Shown: one piece after another, positions 49,401-60,400 of the stretch
How the letters are laid out: each line of letters opens with the position of its first letter
Numbering within the stretch: the stretch's first letter is position 1
Assembly (NCBI RefSeq): GCF_001522545.3
Contig: NC_031771.1
Span: forward strand, 33,553,090 to 33,617,089
Direction of reading: 5' to 3'
Length of the DNA stretch: 64,000 nt
From: Parus major
Lineage: Eukaryota > Chordata > Aves > Passeriformes > Paridae
The notes under the pieces: model-generated
What the model was told of the DNA's origin: nothing
The model's input: only the letters and a program-made list of their open reading frames with translations
Databases searched by the model: none
Translations under genes and position numbers: made by a program

Positions 49401-52400
49401 GTTTGTTTTTCCCCAAAGTGTGGTTGTTTGAATTAATAGCTGAAATACGGTGGATGTTGCCTCTCTGTTTACTGAGTACTTTTTTAGATCTCAAAGCCTG
49501 GGTGGTAATGACCTAGTGCTGTTATTTGTGCTATATTTGAATTATATAGAGTGTTAGGGAGACCAATGGAAAAAGATAGAATGGGACAAGGTAGCTGTAT
49601 CATGCTTGAAGAGTGAAGTGTGCTTAGCCCAACACATGTTTTCAGCTCAGCGCTCAAAACACTGTTTGGTCTTCTGTCTGAGTCTGTTCAGCAAATTTCC
49701 GTATTGGAGCATTCCTCTGGGCTTTGGTTTTACAAAAGTAAAATGATTATGCGTTGAGTAAAAATGATTATACACTTTGCCACTCTTGACATGTGAAGGA
49801 GGCAGCTTTCCTAATATTTTCTGCCAAAAGGGTGCAAAAAAAAATTGTAGAAAACTTTTAGGACTATGACTGCTTGTAAATAGTTGGTGATTTCTACTTA
49901 TAAAAAAAATATTGCTTTTATCAAGGCAAGCTTCCCAAAGAAAGTATTTGGAATGGTTTCTCTGTCTCTTCTAGTTGTTGATAGTATCACTGGATGGGGA
50001 TAGATACATGTGTTTTAAGAATTCCCTAGCAAAGGAGAGTTTCAGCTTAACTAAAACATTGAGGAATCTGTACGTGTAAAGATGCTGTACAGAACTAGTA
50101 ATTGTGCATTGTTAATTATGAAGTATTTTATTTTGTTTTGTGCTAGTGTCATAGATTCAATTCACCTAGAAAGAATTGAAAAATTTCTCTGTTTTCTCTA
50201 AAAGAGTCTTTAAAAGAAATTGATATGTAGCTCCTGAGGCTATTTTGCTGACAGTTGTCAAGAAAAAGGAAGAATTCTAATCTTCCTAGTTAAACCTTTT
50301 TTGTTCTTAATGTTTTAGTCATGGTTTTGATGTTGGAACTGTCTATACACAGGAATTTCACTGTACGTAATAACGTATTTTCCAGTCCACACTTAGAAAT
50401 CTAACAACCTTTACATTAAGGGAAGACATTCAAGTCTTCCTTACTGTTTGTGGAAAGGAAACAAGGTACCACAGTATATATGGTAAAGTGTGGGCATATT
50501 TGTTTTACAGTTCCTTCAAGACTGTATGATTTTCTAAAATTTAAGCTGCCTGCTATTGCTTTCTGTAAATTATGTAAGACAGTTAGATTTAAATAAATAT
50601 TGAAATAATAGGTCTTACATGTTATTACTTGGCTAATGAATTGAAATATTTTTGTAACAAATAACACCAGTTTGTTTGTTTGTTTGTTTGTTTTTTAACA
50701 AAAAAGAAGCCTCAAAAGAAGCCTCTGGTTGAACGGCACTCAGGAAATGAAGTTAGTGGTGACCTTCGTCCACTACCCCTTCCAGCACAGGGAGGGAATG
50801 AGGAAGAATTGTGCCTAGATAATGATATTGTGGAAGTTAAATGTGAACAAGTAAGAACTTCTATTTTAAGATGTTGTCTTTTTTTTTTTACAGGATTTTT
50901 CTAAGGGGATAAAAATTTTTACATTATAGTTATACCTCAGGAGCATGCAGCTGTTATTTAATAAATGTATTAAAAAATTTGAAAAAGGAAAAGTCAGTTA
51001 AATTGTACTATCTCTTTCAACACACAGTTCTATAAGCAGCTTCTTTTAAAAGCTGAGTTCCCTGAGTAGGCATATTTTGGTAAGTCTGAGTGAAAAATAA
51101 TTTTCTAATAGAGCAGGATGTGGTTACTGAACTTGAAGATTGCACTTAATTTGTTTGATCAAATGATGAATTGTTTCTGTTTTGAAGTCAGAGGACATGT
51201 TCTTATCAATATTTTCAGGTCATAGAAGAAAATTCACAAATTGAATTTTTAAAGAATCAGCTTGCAGATTTCCAGGAAAAGCTTCATAAGCTAGATTGGA
51301 TGGAAGATAAGCTACAAGTTTTAGAAGAGAAACTGCAAGGAAAGGTGATCATAGATGAGAAGGACTGGAATAACTTACTGAATCGAGTTTTGCTTCTTGA
51401 AACAGGACTGTTGTTACAATCCAAAAAGGTGTGTTAACTTCTCTTTTAATTCTATGACAAAAATTGCTCAAACACAATCTTATTGGTCTGTTTATGTGCT
51501 TCTTGCCTCCTGATGTTTTTTTTTCACTGGCTTTAAAGTCATGATCTGAATGCAAGTGCTGTTTATGAAGTTGATGGTATTTTTTTTCTTAACTGTTAAA
51601 TTCTATTCTCTCATACTCTGAACCAAAGCTCTCCATCTGTTCTCATTAATAATGATTCAGTGTAATTTTATTTACTATTGAAGTTATAGAAGGAAATTTT
51701 TGAACATGGAGTTTACATTCTCTACAACTGATAGTGACAAAAATGCACAGTGGAATGTACAGGGTTAATAAAAAAGTTTTCTTATTTTAGTCCTATGTTT
51801 AATTTATGCTTGCTTGAAATTTCTAGCCTAATCAATGGGGTTTTTCTCCTATTCCCACTCCCTTCCTTCACTTCCTATTTCTTGTCAGTGATGTTCATTG
51901 CATTTTAGGATGTGTAAAAGCACTACAGTTGTGATGAAGCTACATTTGGCATAGCAAATAAAGCCTCTTGTTGCATTAAGACTCCGGGTTATTTTTTGTG
52001 GTGAAAGGTCCTTGTGTGCACATTATGTAATTTGATATATGTACACATGTAAATATTTTGCAGTGAACCATAGCATCACTTTGAAATTAATCATGTAATC
52101 CAAAAACTTAATTCTCTCATGAATTACATGTATCCTTCAGATACTGTCAGATGCTTTCTGGAAGAGAGTTGATCTCTGTTGCATTTTACTTTGCAGTTGT
52201 AAAACTATTGAATTTATTCATAACCAGTAGCTCTGTGCCTGTTGCTGACCCCACAAATTTGAAAATGTTGCTAATACTTGTTTACAAGACATGATTTACT
52301 GTGTGCCTTGGAAATGTGGTGGTTATGCAAAGTCTTGAAATGGACAGGTGTTCAGACTGATCACCAGGTTATTTCTAATGGCTGTAGCTCAATAAGTAAG

Positions 52401-55400
52401 GATGGATATTCTCAATTACTTAAAAAAAAATTCAAGTGATTTACCATCTGAAATCAGATTCTTATGGTTCAGTTGACATATGTCCAAATAATATCACCAA
52501 TTATTTTTTTTTTGGCAGCAGTCTCAAGAGGCCTTCAGGTGAACAGTCATAGACAGCTTTTTCTCTTGTTTCAAATATATTCTTTTCAAGAAATTACTGT
52601 AGCACATGGGAATGCTCCTGTTTCAGACTAGACTTGTTCTTTGGTTTATGTAAATTTATTTTATTACTGCTTCAGTAACGTGTTTATTGCAGTTGTTCAT
52701 ATGGTTGGAATAGTGTTTGGAAAATACTCTGAAAAATATCACTCAGAAATTTCCAGTGAGCTAATTATATTTCTGTACTGCATGTTACTGAAAGAATGCA
52801 CCTACAGAAACAAGTTCAGCTATAGTTTGTGTGGCATTGTATATACAAATATATAAGGCTATATCTGTATATGTATACATAGTCTTCAAAACTAACTGTT
52901 TTGCAACTGACATTTGAAAACTGCTAAGAAAAAATCCTTTGGGACACAGAATTGCTGCTTTTTTTGTTTAATGAAATCGCATTCAATTCGTGCTTCACAC
53001 GTACAGAAACAATTCAGAATTACTCCTTCCTTATTCTTGCACTTTTCAGGGACTTTTTGGCATCTAGCCAACATAGCAGGAACACTCTAAGATCTGTCTT
53101 CTGCTGTTGCCAAAGTAGCAGCAGCTGTGCAGTTAACTCTGGGAAAGTCTGAAAGCTTCCAAATCCATTTCAATGAAAGGAATTGACCAGACATAGTCTG
53201 TGCAAATTTGATTTTTGTATTTTTTTTAAGAGATAGTCATTATTATGTTTTTTTCCAGTTCTTTTCCATACAATGCATACTATTTCTCCTTCATTTGTTT
53301 ATTTGGGTGCAGTATTCCCCTGTTAGCTGATGTAGTTAGTTACTCCAGTATATAAAGTGACATTTTAAAGGCTGAGATGTCAAATCATAACAACTCATTA
53401 TGTAAAAAAAGTTTAAATATTTGAGTGTTGCATTTTTTTGTTTTGAAATTAGGAAACTGTATTAAAAAAAGTTATTGTTTGCTTGCTTATGAACAACCGT
53501 TTTCAAGTTAGATTAAGCTAAACTGACAATGCTTCTTAAGAGAGCCCTCTCTCATTTAGTAGCCTGGAAAACCAGCTTAAAATAGACTTCTGAGTTCTAA
53601 GCATTTAGGTGGAATGAATTTAAATTAGTCTCTAGGTTATTTTTTTAGAACTAAGGACTGTATTTTTGAATATCAACCAGTGGTAGGAGAAGGCACACTT
53701 ACTTTAAGCTAATGGAAACCAATGTTGAGATGAAATGATTAGTACAGGCTAAGACCATTCTGCTTGTCCATTCTACTCATCACTAAGTTATATATAACTA
53801 AGTTATATGCACTGTATTTTGGTCTGGTTTTGACCTCTTTATGAACAGCAATATCGATATGAAAAAAAAGACCTATTAAATAGACTAGTTTTTTAATAAA
53901 GTGCATTTATGGAAATGTTGAATTTTTTTAGTCCTGTGAAGATATTTGTGCAGTGCCAACATATCTGCCTGGTGTAGCAAGCGAATACATACATACCTAG
54001 TACTCAAATAAACTTTTGTTCCCTCAGAAGATGATTTAAACAGGGTATATGGCTAAAATGTAGTAAACTTGTATTTCAGAGAGACTTATCTAAAGAGTTC
54101 AGCAGTATAAATCAAGAAAGTGCTTCTAGTAGCATTCCAGTTTCTCTTGGTGAGTATTAATAATTTTCCTCTTAATTAACATAAATATGCTAAATACTTC
54201 TTGCTGACCTTGACTAATAATAGTTTAAGTAGGTAACTGAAATTTAGTGATTTCTGAATTTAAAACCATACTGCAGGTTAGAAGTTAACTTCATAATTTC
54301 ATGTTTCTAACTTATTCTTTAGATGATTTAGTTGCTATAACATAGTAATACTAGTTTCAAATAGCTACTAAAAACATCAAAGATGGAAATTTAATCAACT
54401 TTCTGTTGCTAAAGCTTTGAAAAATAATACTGTCATCTGGACTTTAAGCAGTTATCATCATGTTTTAAAAGTGCACTGTTCTTAAGCACAAATGGAGTCA
54501 TTTTTGCTGCCACTAATATCTTTTAGGTTGCTGTTTACTTCTTTTTAATGGGGCTCAGACAAATCATGATTCATAATCTTTGTTGGTTTTCAACTCACTA
54601 CTGAATGTTTTCTATATTTCATCTCTGAAGCGGTTAGCAGCTCTCCAGCTGGCATTTTTGATAAACTTTCTTGTTTTGAAGAGAAAGACAAAATCTTTTT
54701 CTTCCATTTCCAACTTCGTTTAATTTTGATAACATACAAGAAGTAAACGAAGCAGACTTGAGTGGGAAAGAAGTTAAAAGCAGTGCCCAGGCCATGAGTA
54801 ATTCTCCTGTTTTCCTCAATGGCAGCTCTCTAGCCCTTAGCTCCCTCTGTTCCCTTACTTGATTTGGCCTGTTTCCCTTGTGGCAGCTGTTATTCCTACC
54901 ACCAGTGGTAAGGAGGATATTCTGTTTTCCGTTCTCACATATTAGGCTTTTTTGTCCAGTGTTGGGCTCTTGAATTGTAATTAAAAGGGAGTCTCAGTGA
55001 TCCAGTTTCCATGCAAATTAGGGAGGCAGTTTTTGATTATGTCAAAGCTTGTTTTTATCTTGGAGTCTCAGAAATGGGTCCTCCATTTTATAGGACATAG
55101 AAAGCTTGTAATATGTTCAGTTCCTTTGATAAGTTTAGTGGTATGTTACTGACACTTGAGGACTTTGTAGTAAGTAAACAGGCAGATGGTTTTTGAAAGA
55201 GAATTTTTATATTTTCACACTCCCCAGATTCTTTTGAATGTGTTATTCCTACTTTTCTAAAATTCAGGAAATTTTAGGTGTAAAAGTAACGGGGACAGGA
55301 TTAATTATTTTATCTGGGAGTTTAATACTTTGAATACTTTCAGGCTCTTTTTGGTTGTAGCACTCTTCAGCAAGTACAGCTCTACCAAATAAACAATTTT

Positions 55401-57359
55401 TAATTTTAGGTATTTAAAAGCAGTTTAATATGAAATTTAGATACAAAATAGTGTAGGTAAGTATGTTCTAAAGGTATGATGTATAGATGGTGACATTACT
55501 AAGAAATGGGTATGGGAACATGTCTTTTTCAAGATACTAAGTTCTTTTCCCTGACAATAATAATCTAAAATTGCAAAGAATATCACAGCCTTCTAAACTG
55601 AAACAATAAAGAAAACAATTCTGCTACTTATAAGGCAGGTTACTTAGCACAAATTAAAGACATGTTTGAACATGCAGTTTACAATAAAAATAATATAAAC
55701 TATATGAAATTACTATTAAATATTTGGCACTGTATTCAGATGTTCATAAGCTTTGATTTTACTCTAATCAGGAGAAAATAATCTTCTTAGTAATCTTTGG
55801 AATTTGCTTTTTTTATATTATATATTATACATAGTATAATATTGCACTTGTTTTTAAAAAAATGAGAAACCTGTTTTGGACTCTCATAGTAGCTTTTTCT
55901 TTTCCCTCTCTAAACAATGCATTGTCTTCTGTTATTACCTACTGTAAATCAACTTATTTGATAGCTGACCTTGCAAAAGAGAGCAAAAAGGCAAAGGTGA
56001 CATAAAACTGAGCATTTCTCTATAGATACAGAGAGGAATGAAGAGATGCCAGAGAGTCATCTTCAGTCGTCTGGATGCAGTTCTCTGTTATCCACAGACC
56101 AATCTCCCAAAGACATGACCATTAATTCTCATGATCTGACAGACATTTCAAAGGTAAGTAAAACTGGTGAATGCTCAGTTGATTTCCTTTGAGGTCAAGA
56201 GAACAAGTAAGCATTGGTTTCAGTTGTATATACTGATAGAAAAACAAGGAAACTATGCTAAACTACATCTTGGTCTGTCTCTTAAAAATACTTTTCATAT
56301 GTAAACAGTGCTTAAAGTCACATTTTCTCTGAATTTAAGTTGAAAGTCCATCTGAAGAATGTCAGCTTTGAAGAGTTCACTAACTTTGTTGTTTTTAAAT
56401 TGTAGGAGACAATAAGACAAAGAATGGAAAAGATAAGTAAAATGTAAGTAATAGGAAAGGGCAGCAGGAATTTATTTCCCAGGGGGGAGTTGTACTGACT
56501 AAGGCACACAGAGAATGTACATGTACATATGTGTTCCAAACCTCAAAGGTCTCTACATCAGGTGTGGCATTTCCTTATGGCTCTACTGGATAGTAAATCT
56601 ACTTACAGTTTTGTATTTGTGGGATATGTCACTCTTTTGATTTCTAAAAAGCAATAGAAAGCACTCTTAATAGTGTTAACTAAAGATTAAAGAGTGTTTA
56701 GAATTTGGTTGATAAGAAATACGAATATTATTTGTTTCCTGGTTGAAATTCCCTGGTACTTGTAAGTTTTCTTCCTGAAAAATACCTGTTATTTTAACTG
56801 TGTTTTATTATTTAAGGAAAAGTAAAACCAATTTCAGCCTTAGCATTATAACGGCTGTATTGAGATGTATTTGATATTAATTCTGTGATCTATAATAAAT
56901 TTTTTTGTTATATTTTTATTATACTTGAAGAGAAATGTGCTGTTCTACAATGTTTCTCTAGCAAGAGATTTTTATTCTCTAAGTGCTTGACCTATAAAAA
57001 GCTCTAGCCTTTTCTGTGATTTTAATTTTATTGTTTGGGTAACTTCTTTTTTTGTGTACTTAAGGTTTATTGATATATGGTAGGCATTTAAAATAGAAAC
57101 CAATTGCAGAGGAAAAGGACAGGATGAGAGAAAACTTAATGGGGTCATGCTGCTTGTTAGCATTTTGGATAATTAGGACATTAAAAGCAAGTCAGTCAGT
57201 TATTTTGTACCTTATTTTATTAAGTGTATGTAAACAAAATTTATTTTCAGAATTGAAGAAACCTTCAACTTGTTCAAAACACCAAGCCCACCTCTGGGAG
57301 TACCTGAAAGCAAAAGTCTTCAGACCTGGTCTCTGCAGACTTATGGATATCAGAAATAA
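46347..57359 (+). CDS. CEP44: CEP44, centrosomal protein of 44 kDa (ten coding exons)
   Basis: Coding exons are 46347-46435, 47026-47173, 48130-48276, 49156-49263, 50707-50850, 51219-51428, 54080-54149, 56026-56153, 56406-56443 and 57251-57359. They join in frame at GT-AG junctions to give 1,191 nt and 396 residues, close to the roughly 390 of the human protein. The N-terminal CEP44 domain (about residues 1-128) begins [20 protein letters not shown], and exon 4 carries the conserved [10 protein letters not shown] and [20 protein letters not shown] stretches. Residues about 213-282 (exon 7) have heptad-like hydrophobic spacing and match the family coiled coil. The middle and the Ser-rich segment near 290-330 are poorly conserved. 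CEP44 is a centriole/centrosome and spindle-pole protein needed for centriole-to-centrosome conversion. The start codon has A at -3 and G at +4. No truncation or frameshift seen. The identification rests on recalled family sequence. Confidence 0.96.
47026..47173 (+). CDS. CEP44: CEP44 second coding exon
   Basis: Acceptor TTCTTAATAG and donor TATAAG|GTATCT. It encodes residues 30-79, including [20 protein letters not shown] and [10 protein letters not shown], both matching the CEP44 domain. It ends in phase 0. Confidence 0.95.
48130..48276 (+). CDS. CEP44: CEP44 third coding exon
   Basis: Acceptor TTTGTTGCAG and donor AGTAAG|GTACTG, a weaker donor than the others. It encodes residues 80-128, starting [17 protein letters not shown], the end of the CEP44 domain. 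It is in phase 0 at both ends. Confidence 0.95.
49156..49263 (+). CDS. CEP44: CEP44 fourth coding exon
   Basis: Acceptor TTCACTTTGGAG and donor AAACAG|GTATGA. The 108 nt encode 36 residues beginning VKSQTRKKI, equivalent to the basic PSQQRKKI segment of the human protein. It is in phase 0 at both ends and poorly conserved after the basic stretch. Confidence 0.88.
50671..50692 (+). repeat. (TTTG)n microsatellite at a splice acceptor
   Basis: About five to six copies of TTTG immediately upstream of the CEP44 exon starting at 50707. It forms most of that exon's pyrimidine tract, so its length may affect splicing efficiency. Confidence 0.85.
50707..50850 (+). CDS. CEP44: CEP44 fifth coding exon
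   Basis: The 144 nt encode 48 residues, basic at first ([11 protein letters not shown]) then acidic ([17 protein letters not shown]), with donor GAACAA|GTAAGA. The acceptor is unusual: a TTTG microsatellite followed by an A-rich AAAAAG|AAG, which also forms a tandem NAG-NAG site. The exon fits the reading frame and the low-conservation middle region of the family. Confidence 0.85.
51219..51428 (+). CDS. CEP44: CEP44 sixth coding exon (coiled coil)
   Basis: Acceptor AATATTTTCAG and donor AAAAAG|GTGTGT. The 210 nt encode residues 213-282, including [19 protein letters not shown] and a [20 protein letters not shown] stretch that matches the conserved C-terminal coiled coil (human KVMVDENTWTNLLSRVTLLE). 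Confidence 0.94.
51429..54079 (+). other. CEP44: CEP44 intron 6 (2.65 kb)
   Basis: Largest CEP44 intron between coding exons. It is AT-rich, with only chance open frames of about 60-70 codons. No repeat family or RNA gene recognised. Confidence 0.75.
54080..54149 (+). CDS. CEP44: CEP44 seventh coding exon
   Basis: Acceptor TTGTATTTCAG and donor TCTCTTG|GTGAGT. The 70 nt encode a Ser-rich stretch ending SSSIPVSL, resembling the ASIPLSS part of the human protein. It ends in phase 1. Confidence 0.88.
54150..56025 (+). other. CEP44: CEP44 intron 7
   Basis: AT-rich intron of about 1.9 kb with a short TA-rich tract near 55,810-55,845. Nothing else recognised. Confidence 0.75.
56026..56153 (+). 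CDS. CEP44: CEP44 eighth coding exon
   Basis: Acceptor TTCTCTATAG and donor TCAAAG|GTAAGT. The 128 nt encode about 42 residues, Ser/Thr-rich ([16 protein letters not shown]), with an SP motif as a possible phosphorylation site. It ends in phase 0. Confidence 0.88.
56406..56443 (+). CDS. CEP44: CEP44 ninth coding exon (38 nt microexon)
   Basis: Acceptor AAATTGTAG and donor AAAAT|GTAAGT around only 38 nt, encoding [12 protein letters not shown] plus two bases. It matches the human C-terminal TTIQKMERMKK helix, which makes this small exon secure. Confidence 0.9.
57251..57359 (+). CDS. CEP44: CEP44 last coding exon and stop codon
   Basis: Acceptor TTATTTTCAG. It encodes [17 protein letters not shown] and onward to YGYQK, then TAA at 57357-57359. 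The first nine residues match the human IEET-like helix. The rest is a tail of about 26 residues that I cannot align to the short human C-terminus. Confidence 0.9.
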
Positions 57360-57460
57360 TATGTATGTTTGTACAGCATTAAATTTTTAATATATCAAAT
57401 TTGTAGTGATCACCAGTGCTTTTATTGCTTTGAATAAATACTTTACTCATATATCTGTGT
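57360..57460 (+). terminator. CEP44: CEP44 3'UTR and poly(A) signals
   Basis: AATAAA at 57433-57438, 74 bases after the stop, would give a very short 3'UTR. A second AATAAA at 57738-57743 offers a longer alternative end. Confidence 0.55.
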
Positions 57461-60400
57461 ATTGATTTCCCTCCTCACGACCACAATTTTTGGTTTTAAA
57501 GACTGTTCAAATAGCTTCTTCCCCCCTTGTTGCACTTTTGTAAATTGAAGCCATTACAGCAGTGTATTCTTGTGTTGACATTTGTTAGCAGTGTGCTAAG
57601 TAATATGTTTTTTAAAGTGTGGGCTTGAGGACCGTGGTTTACATCCTGTTGGAAACATTCCAGCTGGAACTTGAGTATTACACCCAAGAGGCATTCTTAC
57701 ATACCATCTTACCATCTGTACTGTTGAATAAGTCTTAATAAAAAACTTACATACACAGTTTCAAATACGTACCTTTTTTGCTGTTGTTTTATTTTGAAAT
57801 ATAAGTTTTCTCGCTGAGCTGGAGAGTACCAACACTTTATGGCTTCCATTAACACTGACAAAGTGAGGTTCAGTTTGATCCTAAGCATTAAAATGTGCAA
57901 GTAAGTCCACAGACTTTGACTGCAAGAGATGTGTTGAGTGTTTTAGTGCTCTTACCCAACACATTTTAAGACCAGCAGCACAGATGGAGACCAGTCAGTA
58001 TACAAAGAAACAACATTTTCATTACTCGAAGCCATATTAAGATTTCTGTTGAGAGACATAAGTAGATGTAAGACTTCCATAAACATGATCAAACCAAAGA
58101 TGTGTGAGGCTTGATTAGATTTGTTTGTTACTCTTTGTAAACTGGTAGCCTATCATATCAAGGTTCCTTTGTGTTTTAATACTTCACTTTAAAAAATATT
58201 TGGAGTTTAGTATTACAAACAAGTTGGAATTTTTTTGGAGGCAGAGTTTTCAGATGAAGGCAAAAGCAGCTGTTTGACATGCTGTAAAAAGTGATTTCCA
58301 TTTTAAAAGTAATTATGATTTTTTTCTATAACCATATGGAATATAAATCGATTTTATTTTACACAGAAACAGAAGATCTTATGGCTATCTGTTATTTTAT
58401 ATAAACTAGTTCTGGGTTTTTTTGACTTCTGTGATTTGACTTAATTTTTCAGTTGTTCAAAAATAAAAGAACCCAAAAAGATTGGAAAATTACATAGTAG
58501 GCATGTGTTATGCCCCTTAATTGAAAATAGGCCTTGCAAATTACTGTTCATTATTCTAACAGTGAAATGAAATGAGATTTTCTTCTAAATGTTAGAGCAA
58601 GTCATGTCTTAAAATAGGACTACAGCACCATCTTGTGGAAATCTTTATAAAGTCATCCAAGAAGTAAAAATTATTTCTGTCTGCTTTAAGTCGCTATGGT
58701 AAAATATTTTGGTAAAATATTTTCCTCTTCGACTTGGAGTCCAAGAAGATTTTATGCTCAGTAAGATATTTATTCTCTGTGATATTTGAAAATGCTTGTG
58801 GCAGAATGAAAGGAATGATTGTTGTTTGTTGATGTCATGGCAAAAATGAGCAGTGTTAGTATACTTTATTCAAGTTACAGAGACGACTTATCATCGAATG
58901 CAGTGAGTGTTAGAAAAAGCTCTTTCTCTGTGTGTGCAATTCAGTATCATCTCTAATGCTATTTAATGCTATATATAGTGAAAATCCCAAGTTGTTTAAC
59001 TATTTCCTTCTTCCAGCAGCTTATATAGTAATGAAAAGCTAAAATAGGGATATGGACAAAGTAAGGTTTGAGAAGTGCATTATTGTCTTGTAAAGGTTAA
59101 TTTTTCTGGAGAAACAGGAAAGTAAGATGATCAAAATATATTAAAAGCTACTAATTGTGGAATTTACTTAGTTACGTTGTATTACAGATGCTTAAAATTC
59201 TTTACTAATCACTAGTGAACAGGGCTTGAAAGCAGCATTTTTCTATCAGCTACTTGTTCTGACATGTCATCCTTTCAAACAGTTGCAATTGTAATATATT
59301 CTATCTTAAAATAATTTATTTACTAATTATTTACAGTTATATTTTCAACCACTATGCCGCATATAGTTTGTTCAGGATTTTTATTTTTTAGGGGTTTTTT
59401 TAACTCTTTGTAGTGAAAATACCTTAATTCACTTATAATCCTCAGACAGCAAATTGTGCTTCTTCAGGAAAAGTATTATAACTGCAAAAATGGTTTCATG
59501 ATAGTATTTTGCTTTTGTGGTCTGTAGGCAGATTTCTGTGTGATAGAGATGTGTGTTGTGGTCTTTGTAGGATACTGGGGACAGTGCACCCTGTCACCTA
59601 TGCCAGATGAGCAGTCAATACAAGGATAGTGATTAAAGCACTTTTGAGTGTCCCAAATGGGGAAAAGAAGTTGTTACCAAAACAATGATATTCCTTCCCC
59701 TGAACATCCTATGACCTATTTAATGAGGAGTTAGTTAGTATCTATATTAATATTTTAATATAAAGGTAGTATCTCTGTTTAGGTAATGTGACCTTATCTG
59801 AGAGAAAAATGTACTACCAGTCATTGCAAAAATCGTTCTCTTTGGATAATGCAGAGCAGATGCTTTATTTGGAGGTGGTGAGGCATTTTGCTCTCTAGGA
59901 GCAAACTGCTCTAGTTACAGGTTCACAATTAGCAGTAGTTACAGTCACAGCAGTAGTGTGGAGCACTGATGTTCTAATACACCATTGTGTGTTGGTTTTC
60001 CTCTCCCCTTTCCCTTTGCAGTTATTGTAAAGAAAATTTATGTTGTAAAGCAAAATCACTTGATGATAGATTCAAAATCAACAGAAGAATAATTTTGCCA
60101 ATGTTAGGTTTATAATGATAATTTTTTAGCATGAGCAATGTCAATGTAATAATATAATATATATAATATAATAATAGTATTATGCCTCAGGGTATTTTTA
60201 TCAAAGGTGCAATTCTATTTCTAAAACATACTGCAAGGTCTACATAAACTTTCACACTTGTGGGTCTGTTCTCTTACCTGGTGTTTCTGCACTGCATTGA
60301 GTGTATGGTGAAATATGAACTGGGATTAAGAGTTGGAGAGCCTTGAATACTTTCCATGAATGCTGAGAATAGTTTCAGAAAGCTGAAGTTTTTGGCAGCT

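Larger units (their letters stand above)
46436..50706 (+). other. CEP44: CEP44 introns 2-5 (between exons listed)
   Basis: The introns 46436-47025, 47174-48129, 48277-49155 and 49264-50706 are AT-rich and contain no recognisable RNA gene or mobile element. The last ends in a (TTTG)n microsatellite at about 50,671-50,692. Confidence 0.75.
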
